Shown: in pieces, positions 36,415-48,565 of the stretch
Position numbering within the stretch: position 1 is the stretch's first letter
Layout: each line of letters opens with the position of its first letter
Source of the DNA: Puccinia triticina
Lineage: Eukaryota > Basidiomycota > Pucciniomycetes > Pucciniales > Pucciniaceae
Assembly (NCBI RefSeq): GCF_026914185.1
Contig: NC_070561.1
Coordinates: 2,790,001 to 2,854,000 of the forward strand
Direction: 5' to 3'
Length of the DNA stretch: 64,000 bases
Position numbers and translations under genes: made by a program
Notes under the pieces: generated by a model
What the model saw: the letters and a program-made list of their open reading frames with translations, nothing else
Told to the model about the DNA's origin: nothing
Databases searched by the model: none

Positions 36415-38278
36415 TCATGAACTGGACCATTGTGACCATATATTCCAACAGCGTTTCACTGATTCCATTGAGTTTAAGAAGAAAAAGAGATAGATATACA
36501 CGTATCTGTTTACACTGATGAATGCCGGGATATCGTATATTAACAAGGATAGGGATGATGCGGTTCTTCTGAGGAACTTTGTGACTGAATAACGATGGAA
36601 AAGTGGGCAAGCCAATAGACCACAGAGCGAAAAATTCCGGATAGAAGAAAGAGGGAAGTGATGCAGATAAAGTTTTGCTTGAGAGGGTTGGGGGATGGAT
36701 TCGCGGGCGGATGAATGGATGATCAGACCACCCTTTCGACGGTATTGAAGTACCTTTAAAGCCGGAGAGAATGGAGCAACCGCAACAGCTTTCTGGTGAG
36801 CATCACGATGATCCAAAGAGGAGGAGGAGGGGGTGAGGACTGACATGAATTGGGAGAGGATCATGTAGAGATGACGGTCCCAAACCATCTGTGATTGGTG
36901 GCTCCAAAAAGCGTTCCTAGCTGCGCGATAGCCACTCAACCCGCTGACCAACAGTCCCTTTTCGAAGCCGGCTGTGAGCGCGACCCGTTGCCGCTCGCTC
37001 TCCCGGGTGCTCGTCTCGGTCTTCGGGTCGTAGGTGAGCGCGTTCAGCGCAGCATTGTTCTGCTGCGAAGGGCCCAGAACGAGTGCGGGCACGAACCTGA
37101 TGAACGACAGCGGCAGGTCGAACAGGCCGAGATACTTCCGGACTACGAACACCGACTTGACGGTGAACAGCTTGGGCGCCTTCGTCGTGCTTCCCGGCGC
37201 AAGTGATTTTTTGTATAGTGCGATGGCTAGCTCAGTGACTGATGCGGACACAGCGCGATGGTTGATGTGGCCACTGACGCCATAATCGTCAAATGTGACG
37301 ATCTGGGCCATCAAGATAAATGCGTAAGATGGGATTTTTTTTTCTTAGGAGGGGATGGTGGGGACTCACGCTGTCAATCATCCAGCGGTCGATGTGTTCA
37401 TTGACGAGGCCCCTGACCCTATCGACTGGCCACCAGGTCGTTGGGTCGTCTTGTATCTGTCTGAGCATGAAGACCAAGCCTGATGAACAAGAGTCTGACG
37501 AGGGCCAAGGCGAGGGGGGAGGCGACTAACGAGACATCCAAAACATCGCAGCGATCCTCGCGGATACCGAGCTGCTTGCAACTGCCCATGAGCTCCTTCT
37601 TGCGGGTGCTGCCCTCGCCGTAATGGTTCCCGGAGCTCAGGACGAGCAAGGCGCCGTGGGAGTGGGCCCGCTGGACGACGGCGAGGATCGCGGGGGCAAA
37701 GAACAGACACTCGTCGTCCGGATGGGCTACCACAAACAGCGTCGACTTCGCGCTCCGTAGTGAGCCCGGAAACAGCCCCGGATGGTCCGCGAATAGCAGC
37801 GTGATTCCTGTCCGTTTTTCCGACCAAGCTACTGTCAATAATTTCGAACTTCCTTTCCTGAGAGGGGGAAGGGCTCACCCGTCCAACAGAGTATTGGCCA
37901 CAGAATCAGGAATACGACGAGCAGACGAAACTTAGTCCGGTGCTTTCGCAGACCCAGAGATCTATATTTGGATGTTATTCCATGTTATCTTGAGTGCGAA
38001 AAACTGTGGCTGGATGTATTTACATACAATGCATTGATGATTGTCCTGGCCGATCTGCGCTGCTGATGGTGGTGGCTATTAGAAGAAGAGCGTTTGGGGG
38101 CGGGGGGGTAGTGGGAGAGTTCTTCAGCCTCGGCCAAGACGTCTTCTCGGTCGCCGTAGTCGGACTCTCGGATGTGGTTGTTGCGCCTGTTGTAGTGATC
38201 GGAGGGCGCGAGGAGCGGGCTGATCGGCGGGATCTCCTCCTCGTGGCTCGTTCGATGCTTGGGCTCCGGTGAACTCAT
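36415..38278 (-). CDS. GPI12: N-acetylglucosaminyl-phosphatidylinositol de-N-acetylase (PIG-L/GPI12)
   Basis: Five exons are proposed: 38028-38278, 37879-37961, 37531-37831, 37370-37460 and 36415-37302, all with GT-AG introns and matching phases. A Ser/His-rich cytosolic N terminus is followed by a membrane segment (about residues 92-108). Next comes the LmbE-like fold with AHPDDE (147-152), and later DDYGVSGHINH (His254, His257), which supplies the remaining metal ligands. The enzyme removes acetyl from GlcNAc-PI, the second step of GPI-anchor synthesis, on the ER membrane. Homology is clear to about SQFMSV near 36840. The 130 residues after that are read-through of uncertain reality, and a further intron or a repeat-derived tail is likely. 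Confidence 0.88.
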
Positions 38279-38739
38279 CCTGGGGGTCGTTGGCGCCGCT
38301 GGGTTGGCGATGATAGATTTTTGTAGATTTTTGTATGTGCCACTGCCCGGGTTATCACAGACCATGTCACATGACCATTGCCAAGACTCAACTCTGTCCG
38401 AAGGTCTAGACACCACATTTTTCATTGCAGAAGCTCAGTCAACAGACCAGACAGAAGTCATGAGAGGTCATGAGATTAGCACTCTTCACGTAAGCTAAAC
38501 ATCAGCAAGATTGAAATAAAGTTTATCCCATTGTGCCAGCCAATTTGGCTGGGAAAGTATGCTGATGTATATCTCTCACCATGGTCATAGATTTCTTACG
38601 TGAACAGTGCTATTGGCTAGAGAGGTGGAAAGTAAGTTCCCCAGAATAATTATGAACTAAAAAAAATGAAAACTGAAAAAATAAAAAATGTGAAAATCAT
38701 CTAATTTATAGCCAAAGTATTTTCAATGATTTCTAAGGG

Positions 38740-38885
38740 AGGACTTCCTGCCAATTTAGAAAGCAGGCTATTTTGTATTTTTCTATTTCTATTTTCTATT
38801 TCTTAGCATAGGAACTGCTGTTGCTCCCCTTTGAAAATAGAAAATAGCAAATAGCTGGCTTTCTAAACGGACAGGAAGGCCTCCA
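38740..38885. repeat. Palindromic MITE with GGAGG-CTTCCTG ends
   Basis: Left arm GGAGGACTTCCTGCCAATTT, then AGAAAGCAGGCTATTT. The right arm is the near reverse complement ending CAGGAAGGCCTCC. The same end occurs in the nested palindrome at 40.8 kb. Confidence 0.75.
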
Positions 38886-38936
38886 TTGAATCAATTAGAT
38901 TGTGTCAAGTTGGTGGTGATTTGGCTACACCGTACA

Positions 38937-39016
38937 CTGTGAAAAAAAAACAAGAAACTGCTGCCAGTTGACATGCAATATTACAAAGGCAGCAGTTTCT
39001 TGAGCTTTTTTCACAG
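38937..39016. repeat. 80 bp hairpin element
   Basis: CTGTGAAAAAAAAACAAGAAACTGCTGCC pairs (with small gaps) with the right arm GGCAGCAGTTTCTTGAGC...CACAG. It is a short inverted-repeat element without coding content. Confidence 0.75.
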
Positions 39017-39660
39017 AGGTACAGTCCCTGGGTGCTATTTGAAACTAGTGGATAACCCGACTGTGTGGAGCATCAGTGCCTGTATTCTTGAATCATTGAG
39101 CAAGAATTAAGTGGAGTTCTCTTACACTTCATAGCTGAGCTTTTGGCTTCAGTTCTCTGCAATGCAGGCAGCAGGTTTGCTGTAGTGGCTGGAGTCTGTT
39201 TATCAACATTACTTCATCAGTGTATGCTTCTAGCTTAGTGACTCTGCAGAGGATGAACCCACATCCTATTGGAGCTTTGATGGTTCTTCCTTGGAGGTTG
39301 GGACCACTCAGTCTTGGGTGGCTCTGTGTCAATTCTGATGTGGCAAGAAGGGGAACAGTGGTCAGCACTTGCATGTCCCAAATTTCTAGACCATGTGCAT
39401 ATGCATAGGCTGAGCAGCAGTCATTTTCCTAGCTTCCTGTTTAGATTAGGGCTATGGCCCTTCACCTGGGAAGCTTGGGGGGCACTCCCCAGGCAGTGCC
39501 CTACCTTGAATTTTCTTCATAACTCGGTGCAATGTTTACTACATTATGCATAATCAAAAATGGAATGATATACAACTATATATGAAGTATCCATAACCTT
39601 GCTGGAACTTATCTATAACTCAGTAGTAACTAAACTGGACCCCAGAACTAGAGAATGTAA

Positions 39661-40490
39661 AAAGGTACCCGGCACCGCCCGCACCCACTCAGTGGGGCCG
39701 GGTGCCCGTTTTTTGGAAAAAAGCAGTGCGGTGCCCGGGTACCACCCCCAAGTACTGCTCATCCCTGGCTGGGGAGCCGGGTACTCTTTGGCCTGCCATC
39801 AAGGGGATCAAGTACTCCTCTCCATGGCCGGCAGGGGAGTGTGTCCTCTTCTTGATGCCATCAAGAGTATTTAACCATTCCCTTGATGGCATCCTGAGGG
39901 GGATGGACTCCCATTGGTGCCATTGGGAATACAAACTCCCCTTGATGGGATTGAGGTGAGTACTCCCCTTGATGTCATTGAGAGGAGTACATCCCCCCTT
40001 GATGTCATTGAGAGGACACACTCCCCTCAATCAAGGGGAGTGTGTCCTCTCAATGACAAGGGGATTGCATCCTCTCAATGACATTGAGGGGGGTAGGTCT
40101 CAGCTTGATGTCATTGGGAGGACACACTCCACTCAGTTCCATCAAGGGGAGTGCACCATCCCCTCAATGACCAAGGGGAATATCTAGAGACTAGAATACC
40201 CTTGATGGCATTGAGGGGATTGTATCTTCCTTGCAATGCCATAAAGGGGAGTGTTTCCCCCCTCAATGTCATTGAGGGGGTGCACTCCTCTCAATGAATG
40301 GTCTCTGCCGGCCATCAAGAGGGTAGTAAGTCTTCATGCCCTCCCTTTGGGGCTTGTGAGTGAGTTTTGATAAAAAAAAACCCCCGGCTGGTACCCGCCT
40401 GGCGGTGCCGGATGCGGTGCCGGGTGCCTGTTTTTCTCAAAAAAAAACACGCGGGTACCAGTGGTGTAACTGGTACCCAGGTCCGTTTCA
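39661..40490. repeat. Third palindrome array, flanked by GGTACCC-rich blocks
   Basis: 39780-40330 is an array of CCCCTTGATGNCATTGAGGGG and CATCAAGGGGA units in alternating orientation. Both sides (39666-39755 and 40380-40490) are rich in GGTACCCGGCACCG and CGGGTACC. The whole may be one element with subterminal repeats. Open frames here are by-products. Confidence 0.7.
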
Positions 40491-40653
40491 ACATTCTCTA
40501 CCCAGTACACAAAGTGTCTGTAACAAGTTGAACTAAAGGGTAAAGCACCACTCACACCCTGTTTGTACCAGAGGGTGACATTGATTTGAATGGTGTTGGA
40601 ACCATTTCACCCTCCTGTACCCATTGCTGTGACCTCAACAGAATGTGATTGGA

Positions 40654-41145
40654 GTGTGATTTGTCACTCAATTGTATGTGCATACAATAGGGTGACAAAT
40701 CATAGTCCATCAGGGCAGTTACAGCTAAATTTTTCTTAAATTTAACCCTCATTTACTGTCACCCAAATCAGACACTTTTCACACCAGAGGGGGATTTCTG
40801 CCAAGTGGAGGACTTCCTGTTTCTCTGGAAAGTCAGATCTGAGCCAACAGATTTCAGATTTTGCAGGGAAATGGAGGACTTCCTGCCAATCTGGAAACCC
40901 AGATTTTCCCAGATTTTGCAGGGAAATCTAGGCAGATCTAGGGTTTGGGACGATTGAGCCCAGATTTCCCCGCAAAATCTGGAAAAATCTGAGTTTCCAG
41001 ATTGACAGGAAGTCCTCCAATCTGGGTCCCTGAAGATCCCCAAAGTGATCCAAAGTTCAGATTTCTGACGGGAAGTCCTCCAGTCCTGATGGACTATGAT
41101 TTGTCACCCTATTGTATGCACATACAATTGAGTGACAAATCACAC
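40654..41145. repeat. Nested palindromes
   Basis: The outer arms 40654-40714 and 41085-41145 are near-perfect inverted repeats (GTGTGATTTGTCAC ... CCATCAGG). Inside lies 40806-41082, bounded by TGGAGGACTTCC and its complement. Inside that is a third palindrome, 40872-41019, with the same TGGAGGACTTCCTG ends and a CAGATTTTGCAGGGAAAT stem. Confidence 0.82.
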
Positions 41146-43384
41146 ATTTTTCTGAACAGAGGGGTATTTGCAGCTGAGCAATTTATGAACTGTGCCACCC
41201 TCATGTACCCAGCCAAAATACAGTTCTCCTGCTCTTGTGCAAATACTAAACATTTTTGCACTTGTGATATTTTCTTTATCCAAATCTAGGCAGCTGTGTT
41301 CCAGGCGTAATATATTTTGATGAAGGCAGTTCACCCCAATGTAAAAAAATTGGATATGCCAGAGCTACCTGATTTTGAAATGTAGAACGTTTGGCATGAA
41401 CTTGGCTTCAAGATGAATTCAACAGAGTTGAATGATAGTTCAGATCCAATTCACTCCAGATTAGATTGGTCTATAGTTCTTAAAGAACCTAAGAGTTGAT
41501 TGCTAAAGAAACTAAGACCAGATCTAAAGACAAGAGTAATTAGAAAAGAGAAAAAGAGTAACACATGATTTTTGAAGAAGAATTCATACCCGGCAAAGTG
41601 CTTTGAAGAGCGGACAGACAACTAGACAGAGATAGAATGTGGACAGGGACAGAGAAGCAGGGACTATAAGACAAGAGATGAGATTAGTAGTGATTAGACA
41701 AATGTGAGAGAGGACTAGTTCCGAGATTTGACTGTTCACTTCTCACCAAGTTGAGAAAGGGACGAGACATCCAGAAGAAGAGTTGAGTTGATCAAAGATT
41801 GGTGATTTTGATGATCACATTGAGCTGAGAGTTGAGTTGAGTTGAGTTTGAGGTCGGTGATTGAATTGAGAGTTTGAGGTTGGTGATTTGAGGGAAAGGG
41901 AAAAGAAAAGGAAGGGCAATAATGTTTGTCAGCGGATCGGAGAAGTGAGGGATGACTTGAGAGCAGAGACAAGCCAAGAAGAGCGATCCCGGTTGACCGG
42001 AGTATGTTGAGAGCAATTAGGTTTTGAGTGATGATAATCAGGCTTTTGACAGGCGGTACTTGCTGGTCATGTGCCGCAGTCTCATCTGTTGCTGACCGTT
42101 CACAGACAGTGGCCGCGGAAGCAGCAAGATGTTACATCGAGTTTCAACAGTTCTTGCCCAGTAATTGAACAATTGACCATCACATTGTAATTAGGACTTC
42201 TGCCCCAGTTCAGACCAAACCCAACCCCAAATTCAGCTGTGGCACCCCCTGGGGAGTGAGTGCCCCCAAAGTTTCCCTGGTGCTTGCAGCTTGCACCCAG
42301 CTTCCAAGTTCTGACACCCTCCACACAGCAAAAACCAGCCAAGCTCTGTTGAAGCCCTGAAGGGTCAAGATAGCTGACCATCTTGGCTTCAGATCCCTGT
42401 GCTCATGATGAGGATTGGATGGACACGCTGGATTGGCCAAGGCATCCTGACCAGAGCTTGGAGAGCTTGGATCCTGTGGAATTGAATCGAATGAGCATAT
42501 TACTGTTTTCCAAACAGGTCATACAGCCCAGAATACCCCAAGAACCATAAGTTTGAAGAGCGGCGAAAGATAGGGAAGATCAGGTAGATGAGCAAAGGGC
42601 TTGCGCGGGGCTCTTAGGGAATGGGGTCAAAATTAGAAAGGCGCCGAATCCCCAGCAAAAACCTTTGGAAGATTGCAATGTCTCAGTCCAAGTCGGTCCA
42701 GCTCAGGCTGTACCAGGGCCCTCCGATGCGGGGGACTTGTGTTAAGTTAAGGGATCGGCAGATCTTGGAGTAGTTCTAGACCAGTCCAACATGCTCTGTG
42801 GCTCGTTTGGCTTTGTTGGAGTTGATTAGTTGGATGGGTGCGGAGGATGATGAGCTCCCGTGGATATGATCGTGGGCTTCTCGTCTGTTCGAATGTGATC
42901 GATTAGCGGAGGAGGAGGGTGATTTTGGCTGCTGGTGATCTTACTCGGTGTATATTCAAGGCCGATGGAATGCAGAAGTGGTCGGCTGCAGCAGCGCCTG
43001 AGTGCCTCCCCGCTGACTGCTGAGTTCCTGGGTGTGATGACGCAGCAGTGACGACCAGCCATGAAGTCACCACCATCCACTGACGAAACCAGTCCTCTGG
43101 GCCATCGCAACACCACCAGCGCAGCCAGGAGGAGGAAAGCAGCCTCACTCTGGCCCGGCCTCCGCTGGCTTCCATTTCCGTATCCACTCACACACCCTAA
43201 CCTTAACTAGCCCCCATTCGGACTCCGCCACACACACACACCCTTTCGCCCTTGGTCTTCGTTCTTCCTTCTCCGCTCTCCCTTCTCCGCTCTCCGTTCT
43301 CCGTTCCTGGGCCCAGAGCCCACCCCACCCTAACTATAAACCTCTGCACACCAGCCATCACTCCCCCCACCCACCCACCAAACG
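41146..43384. other. Intergenic; repeats, then the MSB1-like gene's upstream region
   Basis: 41400-42080 looks like a dispersed repeat without coding content. 42699-42743 matches 744-788. 42826-43191 has overlapping minus frames without motifs. 43200-43384 is C-rich, as is common for strong fungal promoters, and precedes the MSB1/Mug8-like gene. Confidence 0.45.
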
Positions 43385-46300
43385 ATGCATTCATTCTTCA
43401 AGTCGAGGAGCTTGAAGAACAAGCTCAGCCCGAATCCGCCCCCCGCCGATCGCATCCCAGCCACCCACCCCGCCCCTGATGAGCTCGGCCGTCCCTCTGC
43501 CCCTCCGCTGTTCACAAGCCAGTCCGCCTCCTCCTCCGACCAGCTCTCGCGCTCCGGCTCACAGACCTTCCCCCAACCCGACGCCGAGCTCCAGCTCATC
43601 TACGGCTACATCGGCCTGTTCACGGAAATCGAACTCGACCTGCCCACGGCTGCCCGCGCCGCCAATCTGGTCGCTCAGGAACTCAAAGCCAGGGCCCTCG
43701 AAACACCCCTGCTCTTCAGCACCCATGCACTCGACATCTCAACCGAAAGCACCCACTCCCTCATCAGAGGCTTCGTGAACAACCAACGCGACTTCAACCA
43801 TGGTCAGTCTCTCTCTCTCTCTTCCAGTACAATACAAAAAAAACAAACCAATCAATCCTGAACTCTCGCGTCTTTCTGCGCAGATCTCACCATGCACAGC
43901 CCTCACAACCTGGCGGCTCTTCTGAAATGGATCCTGTGTCGATACGTGAACGGACGCGGCGGCCATGGCTTCCTCCAATGGGAACAATATGCCAGCTGGC
44001 GCGAGTCTGAGAAAGGTGCGCAACCCACCTCAATCCCACACCACCCTCATCCATTCTCTGACCCGGAGACCTCTTGCATCTCCCCAGCCTTCGGCTATCC
44101 TCCTAGATTTCTCAGCACCCATCTTGTAGCACACATGTCGGCCCCTGCTGCCAGTCTGCTGACCTGTCTCCTTGATCTTTTCGCCAGCGCATCGGTCCGC
44201 GCGGATTTGACCGGTATGACGGTCCACAAATGCGGAGCCCTGTTTGGGTACGCCACACCCATCCTCCTGCACTTTGCTCCGCGGTGAATGTACCTAAGAT
44301 TCCGGCAATCTTTTCCTTTCCAGTGCCTACATTTTTGGACTCGAGGATGACAAACCGTTCGAACAAACCTACAGCCATTGGTTGCGCCAAGCACATGCCA
44401 CCGAGCACCTTATCCTTGCACACGCATGTTTCACTTTTTTTTTATTCATACTTCTGGCTCCTTCCTGACCTAAATCCTATGTATATGTTGCAATTGTTTC
44501 AACAGATGCGCGATCTGAAGGCTCAAAGTCCCACAGGAAAGCTGCCTCTACGAATGGAAAGCTCAATACAGGGCTACCCATCAATCATCCCCTCCTTGAT
44601 CAAGACCCATCCCAGCGCTAGACTGGAGAGAGTGGCCCGATTCCAGCGATTGACCTCATTCTACAACAAGAATCTCATATACAGTGCTGGCACTTGGAAC
44701 GTTGCCCGAAGCAGGACTTGGGACCGCCTCAAGCCTTACCCCGAAATCGGCGCCGCTCAATATCTCAACCATTCCAAAGCTGGCTTTTCCACAGATCCAT
44801 CCAAACTTCTACTTTCTCCATCCTACAAGCATCTACTCAACATCAAGGGCCAGCTGAATCTCGACAACGAAGAAGACGATTACGGCGCCAACTTTGAAGG
44901 CCCCCAGCGCTTCAAGACCCTCGTCGAGAAAGAATGGTCAGGCTTCATGAACCGGGGATTCCAGGAACCAGACGCGAAGAAGCTGCAATTCAACCTGGAC
45001 GAGTCCTCAAACGCCAAAATGAAGATGAAACGCGAGACGATGGATTGGGACTCATTCACTGGTGCTGGATTTATTGGCAGGGAGACTTATCAACCTGCAG
45101 ACCTCGATTTCAATACCAACATCTCAAACACCCCTCCTCCTCGCATCACCCCGCCTCTTCCCAAAAAAGGCATTTCAAAGAAACTGATCAAAAACAGCAG
45201 AAGTCCTTCCGTCTTCGCTTACGATACTACCCCGATCGAACTACCCTCGTTATTCGTTGACGAGAACTTTTTCGAGGCATGGGCCGACGTCTTAGTTAGT
45301 TCGGGCTGGTGCCATGATGAGCTCAAAGAAGTCAGCTGGGTCTTGATTCACTGCAAATGCAAGCCAGCCGACTACCAAGAGTTCGAGTTTCGGCCCACGC
45401 CGCTCAATCCTGATGGCCGCAACGACGACATGTGGGCCTTGTTCGAGGAGGTTGTACCAGCAGAGTATCAAGCAGCCCAAACCAGTGCTCAACTCAAGGT
45501 CGCCTGCCACAAAAACAACAGGCGCTCTTTCCTTCGTGCGATCACTCGTAAGGATAACAAACGGTCGGCCAATGGATCGAGCTCCGAGAAGGCGGCAACA
45601 ATCCAAGAATCATCTATTAACTACTATCCGCTTGCACCCCAGTCACAGGCACCCTCCATGTCAGCTTCACTTTCGCAGTCCTCTTCAAACTATCAAGTCG
45701 ACTCGTCCTCCGAGTATTCATCCTCCCAAGCTGCATCTACAGCCCCTCAGACTGGCCATGCAGGTGTAGGCCTTTTTCGCTCGCTCTCGAAAATGATCCA
45801 AGGTGGCCACACCCCCGCTCCGGCTCGAGTCATCCGACATCCAGCTCATCTTCACACGTTCAACACGAACGCGGACACAGTCGATGAGCTCGATCCGTCC
45901 CACTTCCAAAAGCCTACAGCCAATCAACCCAAACCCTGGGTGAATGTACCCGGCGAGCACAGTCCTGCTCGGTCGATCAATCGGCCAGTGTTGAGATCAG
46001 TGGCCAGCTCCGACACGACTCGCGGCATGGGCACCTCCCACCGTCTTCACGGAAGCAAGTCGCAGCCCTTCGAACGGCCGGCCAACCCGACGCCACCAGC
46101 CTCAGACCGACGGGCAAGCTCGTCGACAGTCTCGAGTCGAGACTTCGCGCCCAGCGCCGACCACGAAGGGCTGGTCCATGACGGCAGCCATTCCTCAGCC
46201 GTCTCGCGCTCGATCGCTAGCAGCTCCGACTTCACCGTCGAGCTGGTCGAGCGGATCCCCGAGGGAGCGGCCTCCCATCTGCTGCGCCCGCCTTCGCTGA

Positions 46301-47689
46301 TCCCTATCAAGAGCATCAATAACCCGGCCCTGTCGGCCCGCAAACCGCCCCCTATCATCCTCCCTAGTGACCCCATGTACTCCGAATCGCCAGCGTACCA
46401 TCCGTCTAACGGTCTGCTCACGCCCCGGGTACGTTGAAAAGTCCTCTCCCCAACATGTTTTCCATTCCTCCTTGGTCGTCTATCTACTCTTGTATCCTTC
46501 TTCTCTCCGGCGCCGTTTTCTCCCTCTTCGTTCCAATCTCAATTCATCGCTTGGCTATCCTCGTGCATATCTTGCTCAAAGAAGCGTTTTCCTATACCGT
46601 TTACCTAATCACGACCCCTTGACTGCCACACACATGTACTACTATTATACCTTCAGGAAGAAAAAAAAAAAAAAAAAAAAACGCACCTTGGGATGCATAA
46701 TTGAAATTCAAAAAATATCCACTCTCAAACTCACCCCTCAGCTGAGTCACTGATGTCATGTCTTGTTTTCAAAATCTTAGGACGGAGCATTCCAACCCAG
46801 TCAGACCCATGCCCCGATGTCTCTGTCACCCACCTCAGCTTACTCGCCCGCTCATCCTGTAACGTCATCCCCTGCCCTTGGCAAACTAAGTTACAACCAC
46901 ATCAGCCCGCAGCAGAAGAATCAGCACAGTGACCGGGTTCCAGAACAGGCACGCCTTGAGCAACAGAAGCTACTCCAACAGCAGCGGCAGCGACTAGAGC
47001 AGCTCCGGGATCAGCCACAGGGTATAAAACCGCAGCAGCAGCCGACAGGAGCCGAGAAAGAGCAGCAGCCTCTCATCCAGGAGTCGCGCCCGACGCCGCC
47101 ACCAGAGCCTTACCACCCGCAAGAACAGCTGCATCTGGCGGATCAGCCCGAGGAGAAAGCGCGCCAGCAGCCGCCACAGAAGCAGAAAGAAGGCCCCCCA
47201 AAACCGCCCGAGTCGCGCTTCGCACCCGCCTTCTTCAAGTCGGCCCTGCGCAAGGTCGAGCTGCACTCCTCGGTCTCCTCCGTCGGCTCCTTCGAGTCCC
47301 CCGGAAACAGGGACGAGGACTGGCAGCTCTCCCTCCGCAAGTCCGTCTCCCCGCTCAGCCCGATCGTCAATAACCATCACTTCTCTACCGGGCCTATCTT
47401 GCCCCCTCAGTTCGACATCAAGGCCAAGAAAGTCTCGAATAGTAAGCCGGATCATCAGCTTGTTGCGTATCTAGACCCCCCGAGTCATCTGGAGCTGATT
47501 GAGGGGTTGTTGATGATCACAGTTGTCGATCTGTTCGAGAAAGCCCAGCCTGATTCGCCCCCTAGGGATGCCGACTCCTACTCGATATCCTCCTACTCCA
47601 CCGGCGACCATCGCGCTACCGCCTCGCCCATCCGCATCCCCGTCCGCTCCCTCAAGCTCTCCCGGGTCGGCGAACAGGAGGAGAAATAG
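43385..47689 (+). CDS. MSB1/Mug8-family morphogenesis protein
   Basis: Six exons are proposed: 43385-43802, 43884-44015, 44088-44247, 44324-44423, 44506-46428 and 46781-47689. All phases agree, giving 1213 residues. Residues of about 70-330 match the Msb1/Mug8 domain, a RhoGAP-like fold: LQLIYGYIGLFTEIELDLPTAA, LKWILCRYVNGRGGHGFLQWEQY, LFGAYIFGLEDDKPFEQTYSHWL, AHMRDLKAQSP. In yeasts these proteins act at sites of polarised growth in CDC42/RHO1 and cell-wall-integrity signalling. The C-terminal two-thirds is disordered: Ser/Pro-rich, then a Gln-rich coiled stretch (residues of about 960-1010). Intron 4 appears to be GC-AG. The last intron (46429-46780) carries a long A run. Confidence 0.88.
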
Positions 47690-48565
47690 CGCCCGTCCTG
47701 CCCCTCTGCTTCACACCCGCGTGCCTCTCATCCATCCCATCCTTCTCTTTTCTCGCCTCGTCGGTCTGTGGCGCACAGGTCCCTCTCCACGTCCAGCGGG
47801 CTTCATCTAATGGACCCCCGTCCGCTCTACTTTTATGCACTTTCTGGTCCTCCCGCCCCATCATGTTTCTCTGCTTGTTGCCCGCCGGCGGCTGCTTTAT
47901 TTATCGCCCTAGATTCTTCGCTTCGTTCTTCTGCCCGCCCCGCCCCGTGCTCGTCGTCCTTCATGTATGTACGTAATCATCCTCCGGCGGGCCCCTCCCC
48001 ACTCGTGCATGCCTTTTCTGTGGGGCCGACCGCTCCTGTCCGTTTCCGTTGTCCAAGCTATCCGTGTACCTTGCCTGTTTTCGTGTAATTCATTTCAGGA
48101 GCGCTTGTAAAACTGGCCTCTTGTCTCCGTGTACTTCAATTGCGCCGGCCTCCAAGATTTTTCGCAGGGCGCCATTCTTGGAGGCTCCGAGGCCCCGAAG
48201 GGAATTATGTACATATTGTGTGTGATTATGTACCTACTCAAATTAAGCAATCGATATTCCAGACTGTCTGCTCCACTGTCAACATGAATTGCTGTTTGAC
48301 GGACAACTGTCAAGGGCCGGAAATGCCGCATGGACACGAAGTTGTCACCCAAGAGGCTGAGAGCTCTCGAGCGTTTCCCAGGGAAGCCGTGCCGCTCGTC
48401 AAGTCAGAGGTCAGTTCTCCAGGTGGTGCCGTGCACTGCAAGAAACGACCACCCATCACTCCTTTCTTCCCTGACCAAGGCTCACAAGCAGCACCCTCTC
48501 TCCGAAAACGCTTCCGTCTCTCATTCACCACCTTACCGACCTCTTCCACCGGAAACATCGACGCG
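47690..48565. other. Intergenic; 3' region of the MSB1/Mug8-like gene and upstream of the secreted protein gene
   Basis: Pyrimidine-rich and GC-rich. A plus-strand frame opens at 48140 and runs into the next gene, but its upstream part has no recognisable content and I take it as leader. Confidence 0.45.

Larger units (their letters stand above)
38279..39660. other. Repeat-bearing intergenic region
   Basis: No gene seen. It contains two small palindromic elements (38740-38885 and 38937-39016), listed separately. A short minus frame at 39129-39374 has no recognisable content. Confidence 0.5.

Noticed and set aside
43185..43215. CCCTAACCTTAACTAGCCC, telomere-like
   Set aside because: A single imperfect copy inside a promoter region; no tandem telomeric array.
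48140..48565. Upstream extension of the secreted protein frame
   Set aside because: An in-frame ATG at 48566 begins a clear signal peptide; the upstream part looks like leader sequence.
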